Virus record (IMG/VR): IMGVR_UViG_3300031857_001344
Coordinates: 1-24,266 of that record
Direction: 5' to 3' (one strand)
From: a virus
Length of the DNA stretch: 24,266 bases
Below the pieces are notes generated by a model, which worked only from the letters and a program-made list of their open reading frames with translations, was not told the DNA's origin and searched no databases. The translations under genes and the position numbers were made by a program. Positions 1 to 7,532 of the stretch are shown piece after piece (positions within the stretch are counted from its first letter, which is position 1; each line of letters begins with the position of its first letter).

Positions 1-1
1 A

Positions 2-166
2 AATGTTCTGATTGAGAAATTGAGTGAGAATAGCACATGGCGTGGGCTAATTTTGGTTGCGACTGCTCTTGGCGTGAAACTTGATCCCGCAATGCAAGAG
101 GGAATTTTGGCGGCTGGGTTGAGCCTCGTTGGACTCATCAATATCATCCGCAAAGATAAAAAATAA
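2..166 (+). CDS. Holin-like small membrane protein (5' end outside window)
   Basis: The reading frame is open from the left edge and stops at TAA 164-166, one base before the endolysin ATG. The visible 54 residues include a Trp-Arg-Gly motif followed by a hydrophobic stretch (LILVATALGV), a short polar turn (KLDPAMQEG), a second hydrophobic stretch (ILAAGLSLVGLINII) and a basic end (RKDKK). Two short hydrophobic segments, a charged C-terminus and a position directly before a peptidoglycan hydrolase fit a small phage holin that permeabilises the inner membrane. The start codon lies off the window, so total length and topology are unknown. It could instead be another small phage membrane protein; the holin call rests on these features and the neighbour. 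Confidence 0.6.
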   Translation, partial: NVLIEKLSENSTWRGLILVATALGVKLDPAMQEGILAAGLSLVGLINIIRKDKK

Positions 167-691
167 ATGTTAGAAAAACTAATTGCCATTGCGGAATCGC
201 AAGTTGGCGTTAGAGAGATTGGCGGGAATAATCGCGGAGATCAAATCCGCGAGTATCAGAAAGCAACTGAGCTTGCTCCGGGTGCTTGGCCTTGGTGTGC
301 CGCATTCATTGATTGGTGCATCAAGGAATGGCTTGAAGATTCTCAAGTTGTTAAATGGCTCAATCTGAAAAACAGAACCCCCGAAGAGTGGCGACCAAAA
401 ACTGCGCTTGCTTATGGCTTAACTGCATGGGCAAGGCAGCGTCCGAATACTACTCGCATTTTCACTGAAAAAGACAGAGCAAAACTTGGAGATATAGTCA
501 CATTTGACTTCTCTCATGTTGGTTTTGTTGTCAGTGACAATGGAATCTGGATAGAAACACTAGAGGGAAATACGAATGGCAAAGGCGAGAGAGATTCAGA
601 GTCTGGTGATGGCGTTTGGAGAAAAATAAGAAAAAAAACTCTTGTAAAAGATTTAATTCGCATTAATCCAAGCGGCTCCATCAATAAATAA
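167..691 (+). CDS. CHAP/amidase-type endolysin
   Basis: This 174-aa protein is probably the phage peptidoglycan hydrolase. The N-terminus (SQVGVREIGGNNRG, then IREYQKAT) is typical of phage CHAP or NlpC/P60-like lysins. The putative nucleophile is Cys44 in WPWCAAF, the catalytic His is His117 in FSHVGFV, and the polar LEGNTN segment (132-137) is where the third catalytic residue usually lies. No separate wall-binding domain, signal peptide or membrane anchor is visible, so export would depend on the holin-like protein encoded just upstream. The ATG follows the previous stop directly (TAAATG) with an A-rich leader and no Shine-Dalgarno, suggesting translational coupling. Length suits a single-domain endolysin. 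A virion-associated lysin is possible but less likely given the neighbour. Confidence 0.8.
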   Translation: MLEKLIAIAESQVGVREIGGNNRGDQIREYQKATELAPGAWPWCAAFIDWCIKEWLEDSQVVKWLNLKNRTPEEWRPKTALAYGLTAWARQRPNTTRIFTEKDRAKLGDIVTFDFSHVGFVVSDNGIWIETLEGNTNGKGERDSESGDGVWRKIRKKTLVKDLIRINPSGSINK

Positions 692-1456
692 ATGGCAAAC
701 ATAAATCATAAGTGGAAGCGGATACTAGCTGTGTCCTGTTCCCATGCTAAATATTGTGATAAGGAAGCATGGCTACAGGTAATGTGTTTCAGAGAAAAAT
801 ACAAGCCAGATACAATTTTGCATCTAGGAGACTTCATTGATATGTCTGCGCTAATGGGAAATGGTGCTGGTTCTGGAAGTGATGGAGATGAGATAACTCC
901 AGATATTGATACTGGATTGATGCACTTGCGAGAACTGATGGCTGGATGCAAAGACCCATACATCCTTTGTGGCAACCATGAAGATCGTGCTTGGAAGCTC
1001 ACAAATAGCAAGAATGCTGTAACACAATATTGCGCTCACAAGATTGTTTGTGCGATTGAAGACACATCAAAGAAACTAAAAGCTCGCCTCATTCCATATT
1101 CAGGAATTGAACAAATTGTTGATATTTCCGATATGGGTTTTACTCACGGAACTTGCTTTGGAGAATCAGCCGCTAGAGATATGGCAGAGCAGTATTGCGA
1201 CAGGAATAGGCGAAAGATAATCATGGGACATACCCATCGTGTAGCCATTCAGAATGCCAGAACATATCATGGTGGCACTTGCTATAATATCGGAACATTG
1301 ACAGCTCGCGGTGCATTAGAGTATGCAAAAAATCGCAGAAGCACATTCAGTTGGTGTCAAGGATGGTTGTGGGGTGAGTATTGTGAATCATTACATCAGT
1401 CATCTCTACAAATTACCCAACGCGCAAAGGGAGATGTGTGGAGGTTGCCGATATGA
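692..1456 (+). CDS. Calcineurin-like metallophosphoesterase, phage-encoded
   Basis: This 254-aa protein carries most of the metallophosphoesterase signature in order: LGDFID (G46, D47), CGNHED (G94-N95-H96-E97), FTHG (H152) and MGHTHR (G179-H180-T181-H182). These residues coordinate two metal ions and activate water for phosphoester hydrolysis in this superfamily. Motif I, normally D-x-H, reads C16-S17-H18 here, so the first Asp ligand is replaced by Cys. From memory, related phage proteins also have a CSH version, so this may be a subfamily trait and not damage; I could not check it. The substrate is unknown. The protein sits after the endolysin, and its stop overlaps the next gene as ATGA. 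The protein is Cys-rich for a cytoplasmic enzyme (10 or more Cys). Confidence 0.8.
   Translation: MANINHKWKRILAVSCSHAKYCDKEAWLQVMCFREKYKPDTILHLGDFIDMSALMGNGAGSGSDGDEITPDIDTGLMHLRELMAGCKDPYILCGNHEDRAWKLTNSKNAVTQYCAHKIVCAIEDTSKKLKARLIPYSGIEQIVDISDMGFTHGTCFGESAARDMAEQYCDRNRRKIIMGHTHRVAIQNARTYHGGTCYNIGTLTARGALEYAKNRRSTFSWCQGWLWGEYCESLHQSSLQITQRAKGDVWRLPI
1440..1444 (+). promoter_or_regulatory. Shine-Dalgarno GGAGG setting the start of the HTH gene
   Basis: GGAGG lies 8 bases before the ATG at 1453 and inside the end of the phosphoesterase gene. It favours ATG 1453, which forms an ATGA overlap with the upstream stop, over the in-frame GTG at 1438. It is one of the few clear Shine-Dalgarno sequences in the window. 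Confidence 0.7.
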
Positions 1457-1764
1457 CACCAAATGATTTCTTAAAAATCATCCAGCAAGAAACCATGCCA
1501 TTGGATGAAATTCCTGATGGTTGGCATTCCACTGAAGAATTATGTGAAATGTGGAATTTGTCCAAGTCAATGGTTCAGCAAAAAATTAAAACTGGGAAAG
1601 AGCTTGGATATGTTACAGAGAAGAGGTTCTTGATTAAGAAGAATGTGGCTAGAAGAGTCCATTATTACAAATTCCATGAAAAAGAAAATAATCAAAAAGA
1701 CAATAAACGGAAAGTCATGGAAGATACGATTAGGTCATGCGGGAAAAACAAACGGAGTCGATAA
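1453..1764 (+). CDS. Small winged-helix/HTH-like protein
   Basis: This is a 103-aa protein when started at the ATG placed by the GGAGG. Residues 20-65 look like a small winged helix-turn-helix: a WHSTEELCEMWNLSKSMVQQ helical pair, a KIKTGKELGYV recognition-type segment, and a strand pair ending RRVHYYKF. The last 25 residues are a polar Lys/Asn-rich tail encoded in DNA that also encodes the start of the next gene in another frame, so this tail is probably not under strong constraint. It may be a DNA-binding regulator or a small phage protein of unknown role. No target operator is visible. An in-frame GTG at 1438 would add five residues. Confidence 0.6.
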   Translation: MTPNDFLKIIQQETMPLDEIPDGWHSTEELCEMWNLSKSMVQQKIKTGKELGYVTEKRFLIKKNVARRVHYYKFHEKENNQKDNKRKVMEDTIRSCGKNKRSR

Positions 1765-1948
1765 CGATGGCATTTGCGACTATTCGATTAGAACTATTTT
1801 CATCAATCCGAAATGCGAAAGGTCAATGTTAAATGTTCTCTGCCATGAATTGCTTCATGCAAGGTTCCCTGATCTTGAGGAAGAAGCCGTCGAAGACATG
1901 GGGACTCTTTTGGCTGAAAGCTATGAAGAAATGGAACAAATTTCTTGA
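1676..1948 (+). CDS. Putative zinc metallopeptidase, HELLH motif
   Basis: This 90-aa protein starts MKKKIIKKTINGKSW. Its core is LCHELLHARFPDLEEEAVEDMG, here described in parts: HELLH supplies two zinc ligands and the catalytic Glu, and the downstream EEEAVED could supply a third acidic ligand. The layout resembles compact phage metallopeptidase-like proteins (SprT/ImmA-like gluzincin fold), which begin with an INGKxW strand and end soon after the HExxH helix. The substrate is unknown. It overlaps the HTH gene by 89 bases in the +1 frame. A longer reading from ATG 1643 is possible but adds residues fully inside the HTH coding sequence. No Shine-Dalgarno is seen, so translation may depend on coupling. 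Confidence 0.65.
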   Translation: MKKKIIKKTINGKSWKIRLGHAGKTNGVDNDGICDYSIRTIFINPKCERSMLNVLCHELLHARFPDLEEEAVEDMGTLLAESYEEMEQIS

Positions 1949-1992
1949 TATGTTTTGACAAAGCAATTTTAAGCAATTAAATCAACTAAATC

Positions 1993-2760
1993 ATGTCTTG
2001 CAATTGCAATAATTCTACCTACAGCAACACCTGTTGCCCTGACACTCCATATCCGCAGGTATCGCATGAAAGCGTTCCAAGCCTGATTGATAATCTTGTT
2101 TATGCTCTGTACGGAGACATTACAAAGTCTGTTGTAAATGGTCGAGTAGTTTGGAACATACCATGTGATCCGACTGATGATCCTGCTACAATTGTTGATT
2201 TTCCAAGACTGCCCGGCGAGGGATTACTTTGCTACATCATTCGTTACTTTGACACTTTAGCACCAGTATTGCTTGATGTAGTTACTATTTCTGGAACTCA
2301 AACAATCACTGGGCAAAAAACATTTACACTCCCAGTTCTTGGAGATGCGGTAAACAGCAGTCTTACTCAAACAATTGCAGGTCAAAAGACATTTACACTC
2401 CCAGTTCTTGGAGATGCGGTAAATAATACTCTGGCGCAAACAATCACAGGGAATAAAACATTTAACTGGATTAAACTTCCTGTAGGAACAACTGGAACTC
2501 GTCCAACTGGAGAGACTGGTCTAGTTCGTTTCAACACGGATCGCAACCAATTTGAAGGATACAACAACACAACTTGGTCTGGTATCGGAGATCAACCTGT
2601 TGGTGGTGGAACGAATCGTCTTTTCTTTGAAAACGACCAAGTAATGACTACCAATTACACCATTACATCTGGCAAAAATGCAATGTCAGCAGGGCCAATC
2701 ACAGTTAACTCTGGAGTTGTATTGACAGTTCCAGCAGGCAGCGTTTACACAATCGTATAA
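1993..2760 (+). CDS. Tail fibre/appendage protein with Cys-rich N-terminus and tandem repeats
   Basis: The protein has 255 aa. Residues 1-80 form a Cys-bearing N-terminal domain (C3, C5, C14, C15, C58, C80) containing CPDTPYPQVSHESVPSLI. I associate this opening with tail proteins of environmental phages, from memory. Residues 103-157 are two 23-aa repeats plus a partial third, built on QTIxGxKTF. Residues 176-195 carry the GLVRFNTDxxxFEGYxxxxW motif common in tail fibres. The C-terminus (about 206-255) resembles a small trimeric fibre tip (FFENDQVMTTNYTI, GKNAMSAGPITVN). It is probably a trimeric fibre linked to the tail through its N-terminus. It opens the tail block after a 44-base gap and has no clear Shine-Dalgarno. 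Confidence 0.65.
   Translation: MSCNCNNSTYSNTCCPDTPYPQVSHESVPSLIDNLVYALYGDITKSVVNGRVVWNIPCDPTDDPATIVDFPRLPGEGLLCYIIRYFDTLAPVLLDVVTISGTQTITGQKTFTLPVLGDAVNSSLTQTIAGQKTFTLPVLGDAVNNTLAQTITGNKTFNWIKLPVGTTGTRPTGETGLVRFNTDRNQFEGYNNTTWSGIGDQPVGGGTNRLFFENDQVMTTNYTITSGKNAMSAGPITVNSGVVLTVPAGSVYTIV
2299..2463 (+). repeat. 69-bp tandem repeat within fibre gene (2 copies plus partial third)
   Basis: Units at 2299-2367 and 2368-2436 encode 23-residue repeats. A partial third (2437-2463) encodes QTITGNKTF. A 34-base core is exactly repeated at 2321-2354 and 2390-2423, so the duplication is recent or is being homogenised. The unit is a multiple of three, so gain or loss would keep the frame and change fibre length. 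Confidence 0.85.
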
Positions 2761-2764
2761 TATT

Positions 2765-2983
2765 ATGTCACTAATACTTGACGGAAATTCTGGAATTACA
2801 CTAAACGATAAAGGCGTTAATTTGCCTACAAATATTGTAATTACTTCAGGCACAGGTTCTCCTGAAGGAGTTATTGCCGCTCCTGTCGGAAGTATTTATA
2901 CAAATATTTCTGGAGGAGTATCTACAACTTTGTATATTAAAACATCTGGAGCAGCAACAGCTACTGGATGGACAGCTAAATAA
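2765..2983 (+). CDS. Small phage tail-associated protein
   Basis: This 72-aa protein has the MSLILDGNSG opening and the segment GSPEGVIAAPVGSIYTN, followed by GGVSTTLYIKTSG and TGWTAK. This is a compact beta-rich module that I recall both as a free-standing small protein and as a domain in phage tail fibres (GSPEGxxxAPxGSxY...TTLYxKxSG). It lies 4 bases after the fibre gene and 4 bases before the first tailspike. It is likely a fibre accessory or tip protein, but its exact position in the tail is not established. No Shine-Dalgarno is seen, and the leader is A/T-rich. Confidence 0.6.
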   Translation: MSLILDGNSGITLNDKGVNLPTNIVITSGTGSPEGVIAAPVGSIYTNISGGVSTTLYIKTSGAATATGWTAK

Positions 2984-2987
2984 TACT

Positions 2988-5045
2988 ATGAGTCTCATCA
3001 AAGCAAACGCAGTCCAGATCGGGCAATCTAATGACGCAACGGAGAACTTCACGCTGGCAGTGCCATCGTCACCAGACGGCACGATTAAGTTGGCACGGGG
3101 CAATTCTGGCGCAACTACGCAGGATGTGATGAATGTGAGCAATGCTGGAGTTGTCTCGTTTCCGCAAGGTCTTGGCAATATCAGTAGCGGAACTGCGATT
3201 GCTACAGGCAGCACGACTGCTCGTTCACTTGCTAATCGCTTTGCTGATGTAGTGAATGTGTTGGATTTTGGTGCTGATCCTACCGGAGCAGTTGATAGCA
3301 CAACGGAAATTCAAGAGGCGATTGATTCTGGAGCTGAAAACTTGTGGATTCCTGATGGCATTTATCAGATTAGGACGGTGACTATTTCCAGAAACATGAC
3401 CATTTCTGGCACAGGCACATTCAAGCGCAAGGACAACTACGAAACAAACGACACCTCTGCCGGGGCAGCAAACAACACGATGTTTGACATCGTAGCCCAT
3501 GTCACAGTCAACTTTCAAGGTGTGACATTTGATGGTAACCAAGCCAATCAAAATGTAAACACTCCATCAGGTACATTGCTTCGTGTCTATAATGTAACTG
3601 GTGCATCTGGTAGCGTTCTCAGTCTGAATGCAGATGGTTGTACATTCTTGAACATGACCCGTGCAGCGATCACGATTAAAGGCAAGATCGGAGAACCGGG
3701 AGAAGAAATTGCCACCGTCACAAACTGTCTTTTCAAGGATTGCCGACCCGGTATTGGCGCAGGAGATCCGCTCTCAACTAACGCCAGCGGATTCGCCCCG
3801 ACATTCATCAATGTCAACGACCGAGCAAGGCTAATTGCAAGCAATAACCGATTTATTTATACAGGTTCTGTAGCAATAGGCGACTATGCCCCTTCAGCAA
3901 TTAGATTTACTTATATTGATGGAACGACTAACGCTAATGGCTCTCGTGGAATTGTAGAGGGTAACTATTTTTATCGTTGTGGTCGTTCAGATATTGGTTA
4001 TACGGGAACGCCAAACGCAAATAATGGTTTAGGTGTTATTGAGGCTTACACCATAGGTCAAGACATTATTGTTGCCAACAACACATTTGAAACCTCTTAC
4101 AGTGCGTGTGTTAGGGCGAAATCCAGTTGTAGTGGTTTGGTTGTAAATGGCAATGTGATGACTGATTGCAGTGAGCCGGGAGTAAGTATTGGGCCAATTG
4201 GAACAACAAACGGGACGCAGACAGGAAAAATAGTTGTATCCAATAACATAATTAAACTTGCAGATTCTGCTGGTGTTATTATCGTAGGAGACAGCACTGT
4301 ATCTCCAACTGAAATCTCAGACATTGTTATTTCTGACAACCACATTTCTGACTTAACCAATGTTAATGCTGCAACCGGAAACATAGCGGCAATTTGTGTT
4401 CGTAACGCAAGGCGCGTTTCAATTACAGGTAATGTAATTCACGACGCAGACGTTGATGCAATTCTTTGTGGAATCAAAGTCCGAAATTGTATTGACGCGC
4501 TTGTTTGTAATAACAGTTTGCACAACATCGGAAGTCACGGCATTTATGGCAACACGATCACCGAAGAATTTATTGCGTCCTCCAACATCATCAAGTTCTG
4601 CGGTGGTAATGGAATCATCGTCGATTCCACCGCAACCCCAGACTGCGTATTTGTAGGCAACCTTATTGATACTGTTGTCACTTACGGCATCTTGGCACAG
4701 CAGGCTCGATATATGACCATAGAGGGAAACATCGCGCTTAACGTGTCTGGCACTAGTCGAGGTTTCTTCGTGCCTTCTAATGCTACCAAGGCAACCGTTC
4801 AAGGCAACATCACCAACGCAACGATTCCTATTTTTTACACGCTGTCTAGCAACGTCACCGTAGCAGGTAACAGTTGGAATCCTTCTGTTGCTCAAAAAGC
4901 AACAAATGCCCCAACGAGCGGCACATGGTCTGTTGGAGACATTGTGTGGAGAACCGACCCAGTTGCTGGTCAACCCCCCGGTTGGGTGTGCGTAACGGCT
5001 GGCACTCCCGGAACATGGAAAGCAATGGCGAACTTGGAACCATGA
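2988..5045 (+). CDS. Tailspike 1, pectate-lyase-type beta-helix
   Basis: I start this 685-aa protein at ATG 2988, 4 bases after the preceding stop; the 38 upstream in-frame residues overlap the 72-aa gene and look non-native. Residues 1-70 form a virion-binding head (IGQSNDATENFTLAVPSSPD, ARGNSGATTQDVM). Residues 72-96 are a hinge shared with tailspike 2 and ending VLDFGA. Residues 97-130 match the start of a Pectate_lyase_3 beta-helix (DPTGAVDSTTEIQEAID, then IPDGIYQI). Residues 130-635 show many short beta-helix rungs (NxF, GNxI, VxNNxI). The C-terminus from about 640 (PTSGTWSVGD, GWVCVTAGTPGTWK) is a common tail-fibre end module. It probably binds and cleaves surface polysaccharide. Catalytic residues cannot be assigned by eye. 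Confidence 0.8.
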   Translation: MSLIKANAVQIGQSNDATENFTLAVPSSPDGTIKLARGNSGATTQDVMNVSNAGVVSFPQGLGNISSGTAIATGSTTARSLANRFADVVNVLDFGADPTGAVDSTTEIQEAIDSGAENLWIPDGIYQIRTVTISRNMTISGTGTFKRKDNYETNDTSAGAANNTMFDIVAHVTVNFQGVTFDGNQANQNVNTPSGTLLRVYNVTGASGSVLSLNADGCTFLNMTRAAITIKGKIGEPGEEIATVTNCLFKDCRPGIGAGDPLSTNASGFAPTFINVNDRARLIASNNRFIYTGSVAIGDYAPSAIRFTYIDGTTNANGSRGIVEGNYFYRCGRSDIGYTGTPNANNGLGVIEAYTIGQDIIVANNTFETSYSACVRAKSSCSGLVVNGNVMTDCSEPGVSIGPIGTTNGTQTGKIVVSNNIIKLADSAGVIIVGDSTVSPTEISDIVISDNHISDLTNVNAATGNIAAICVRNARRVSITGNVIHDADVDAILCGIKVRNCIDALVCNNSLHNIGSHGIYGNTITEEFIASSNIIKFCGGNGIIVDSTATPDCVFVGNLIDTVVTYGILAQQARYMTIEGNIALNVSGTSRGFFVPSNATKATVQGNITNATIPIFYTLSSNVTVAGNSWNPSVAQKATNAPTSGTWSVGDIVWRTDPVAGQPPGWVCVTAGTPGTWKAMANLEP

Positions 5046-5110
5046 TGAACAGCCAGCCTATCCGCTGCCAATCCGACTTCCCAAGCAAACACGACCGATA
5101 CGAAGATTAA
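5042..5110 (+). CDS. Mini-ORF ending SDFPSKHDRYED, truncated copy
   Basis: This 22-aa ORF overlaps the tailspike 1 stop as ATGA. Its second half, SDFPSKHDRYED, is identical to the same part of the mini-ORF at 7533. Here the next codon is TAA where the other copy has TAC (Tyr), so this copy lacks the last five residues (YKEEK). The codons for KEEK and a second stop still follow unread. It may be a real small peptide, or only a passenger in the direct repeat that brackets tailspike 2. I do not recognise a function. The peptide is charged and has no membrane segment. Confidence 0.4.
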   Translation: MMNSQPIRCQSDFPSKHDRYED

Positions 5111-5134
5111 AAAGAAGAAAAATAAAACATGAGC
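5071..5134 (+). repeat. Direct repeat copy 1 flanking tailspike 2
   Basis: Bases 5071-5126 match 7544-7599 with a single mismatch (A versus C at 5110/7583). Extended to 5134/7607 the match is 61 of 64 and includes the ATGAGC that starts each downstream gene. The copies lie 2473 bases apart in the same orientation, with tailspike 2 between them. Confidence 0.9.
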
Positions 5135-7519
5135 GCAAACATTAAAGCATCAGTAGACGGAACACAAGCAATCATCGGGGTAGGAGGCGTTGACCAGATG
5201 ACAGTGAGTAACGCTGGCGTAGTCACGGCAAACAGCTTTGTAGGGCTGAATAACTCCAGCGTGACGGCAACTGGATCGACTACGGCAAGGACATTGGCTA
5301 ATCGGTTTGCTGATGTGGTCAATGTATTGGATTTTGGTGCTCATTCAATTACTGAAGCTGGATATGAAACATTTGATTCTACCACTGCAATCCAAAATGC
5401 AATTAATTCTCTTAATGATGGAGGAACCGTTGTAATTCCTGCAAATACATATCGCATTAACTCGACTATCAATATGAAGTCAAATGTTACAGTGCAATGC
5501 GAGTTTGGAGTTATAATTAATGGAGAAAATGTTGCATCTGGTGATTTAATAACATTTACAGGATCAGTTGGAAGTGAATTTCTTTTTTCTGAAGCAAGAA
5601 CGCGAGGTGATACTACCATAAAACTTTCTGGTTCACCCGGATTTTCTGTTGGAGATATTATTCATCTTGTTAGTTACAAAAGCGTTTTTGATCCGGGAAC
5701 ATATAATCTTGGAAATAGCGCAACGGATAATTGCTATTACAGTGAATGGAATATTATTGCACAAGATTTAGGTGGTGGATTATACCGATTAGCTATTCCA
5801 TTTGAATTTCCCGACTGGACAACAATCTCAAAAGCCAAAAAAGTTACTCCATGTAAAAATGCTAATTGGATTGGCGGCACATTAAATCGCACATCCAGCG
5901 GTAATGCTGGTGACTCAATTTTTGCAAGCTCATGGGCTTATGAATGTTCAGTTAGAGATGTTGAAACTTACAGGGGTTCTCGTCCCGGATGGACTATTGA
6001 ATGGATGGAATCATGGAGATGTGAAGCAAGCCGTATTACAAATAATAATGATCCAACATTATTGTTCAACTATGATATAGATCATGCAAATCTAAATAGA
6101 TTTAAAACAGTTGGTTCACAAGATTGCGGATTTATTGATTTGAAAGAGTCTTTTGGAACACAATCTGTAGATTTTACTTATTCTTCTAGTCAAGCTCCAT
6201 ATTCAAATATCCGTTCTTATTGTCGAAATGGATTTTTCTATCGTTGTTTTGAGGGTCTTACATCACATCCCGGAGTATACCAAGATCAATGGATTGGAAA
6301 TACAATTACAGATTGCGGTGATGATGGATTTGTATTGCGTGGGTATATGCCAACAATTCAAGGCAATATAATAACATCAACAGTAGATATTACTGACAGT
6401 TTAGTGTTTACAGCAGGATCGTTTGTAATTGGAAGACGATATAGAATCACAACTCTTGGAGACACAAACTTTACGCTTATAGGCGCAAGTGCTAATACTG
6501 TTGGTATTTATTTTGTAGCTACAGGAATTGGGTCTGGCACTGGAACAGCAACTCAAGTAGACACATATGGAATTCGTCTTGGATATGGAGGCGCAAGACG
6601 AGCCGATATAAGTAACAATGTAATTTCTGGATTTTATGGAGCTATAAGTATTTACGGAAGCACAACATTGGGTGAATGGACAAATATAATTTGCAATATC
6701 CACGATAATGAAATCAGAAATTGTTTTATTGGTTTGTCAACTATAGGCATTGGAGAAACAAATGATTTTCGATTTATCACTTATCAGAGTAACAGACATT
6801 CTGCAATGGGAAGATATATTGTGTATTTTCCAGAATATGTAGCTGGATGCACAATCAAAGACAATGTGCTTGATGGCTCATTCCGTTACGATGGAATTGG
6901 AACAGATGTTGCATTTATTTATGCAGTTGGGAACTGTCCAGCAATTACTATATCTGGGAATCAATGGAACAGACCAAAAGGAACAAATAATGGAAAAACA
7001 AAATACTTTACGTTTATAGGTTCAATTTCTGATTTAGTTAAATTTCCAAAATCAGATTGGGCTGCGCTTACTGTATTGGAAAATAATTATTCTACTTTTG
7101 TTAATGATGCGTTGTTTGTATACTACAACATTTCTTCTACAAATTATGTTCAATTTAACAGTTTATTGCCTTTATACTATTCTTCAATAATTTCTTCTGG
7201 CGTTGCTGAAGTTATATCATCATTGAGTAGAACTTCGTATTTGCAAGTTGAAACTGAAGGAAGTAGCGCAAGTGATGATCTTGATATTGTTGATCCATAT
7301 ACAAATTGTTTTGTTCAAGAAGGAGATGTTTTATACATAAGGTCTACATCCAGCGCGAGAGATGTTATTATACGAGATATTAATACATCAGGAGCAACTA
7401 TTAATGGATTTCAAACGCCTCTTAACGCATCAATAACACTTGGAACTTCAAATGATATTGTAATGTGTATTCATAATGGAACACATTGGTTAGTTGCATC
7501 TCAATCTCTTAACGGATAA
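5129..7519 (+). CDS. Tailspike 2, pectate-lyase-type beta-helix
   Basis: The protein has 796 aa. The head domain (1-46, including ASVDGTQAIIGVGGVDQMTV and SNAGVV) is a common tail-binding opening. Residues 47-71 are the hinge shared with tailspike 1, differing at one residue. The beta-helix begins at FDSTTAIQNAINSLNDGG and VIPANTYRINSTI, typical of Pectate_lyase_3. Residues 427-475 are an inserted small beta module (GSFVIGRRYRITTLGDTNFT, IGASANTVG, GSGTGTAT). The C-terminal roughly 90 residues form a different end domain from that of tailspike 1 (VLYIRSTSSARDVIIRD, IHNGTHWLVAS). It probably recognises a different surface glycan. The ATG lies 18 bases after the mini-ORF stop, with a purine-rich but weak ribosome site (AAGAAGAAAAA). 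Confidence 0.8.
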   Translation: MSANIKASVDGTQAIIGVGGVDQMTVSNAGVVTANSFVGLNNSSVTATGSTTARTLANRFADVVNVLDFGAHSITEAGYETFDSTTAIQNAINSLNDGGTVVIPANTYRINSTINMKSNVTVQCEFGVIINGENVASGDLITFTGSVGSEFLFSEARTRGDTTIKLSGSPGFSVGDIIHLVSYKSVFDPGTYNLGNSATDNCYYSEWNIIAQDLGGGLYRLAIPFEFPDWTTISKAKKVTPCKNANWIGGTLNRTSSGNAGDSIFASSWAYECSVRDVETYRGSRPGWTIEWMESWRCEASRITNNNDPTLLFNYDIDHANLNRFKTVGSQDCGFIDLKESFGTQSVDFTYSSSQAPYSNIRSYCRNGFFYRCFEGLTSHPGVYQDQWIGNTITDCGDDGFVLRGYMPTIQGNIITSTVDITDSLVFTAGSFVIGRRYRITTLGDTNFTLIGASANTVGIYFVATGIGSGTGTATQVDTYGIRLGYGGARRADISNNVISGFYGAISIYGSTTLGEWTNIICNIHDNEIRNCFIGLSTIGIGETNDFRFITYQSNRHSAMGRYIVYFPEYVAGCTIKDNVLDGSFRYDGIGTDVAFIYAVGNCPAITISGNQWNRPKGTNNGKTKYFTFIGSISDLVKFPKSDWAALTVLENNYSTFVNDALFVYYNISSTNYVQFNSLLPLYYSSIISSGVAEVISSLSRTSYLQVETEGSSASDDLDIVDPYTNCFVQEGDVLYIRSTSSARDVIIRDINTSGATINGFQTPLNASITLGTSNDIVMCIHNGTHWLVASQSLNG

Positions 7520-7532
7520 TATTTTGATAATT

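Noticed and set aside
1961-1978. Two copies of AAGCAATT ten bases apart in the 44-base gap
   Set aside because: Too short and low in complexity to claim an operator.
1955-1982. TTGACA, 16-base spacer, TTAAAT: possible sigma-70-like promoter before the fibre gene
   Set aside because: The -10 match is poor and the start site would fall within a few bases of the ATG. In A/T-rich DNA this is expected by chance.
2299-2463. Repeat array considered as CRISPR
   Set aside because: The units are contiguous, coding and in frame, with no spacers.
2874-2987. 38-residue upstream extension of tailspike 1
   Set aside because: It lies inside the 72-aa tail gene, and ATG 2988 gives a start typical of tail proteins (MSLIKANAVQIG).
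4419-4973. 184-aa open frame on the minus strand inside tailspike 1
   Set aside because: Shadow of the beta-helix coding sequence; no start signal or recognisable protein. The same reasoning excludes the minus-strand frames at 706-1011, 2846-3301 and 7600-8184.
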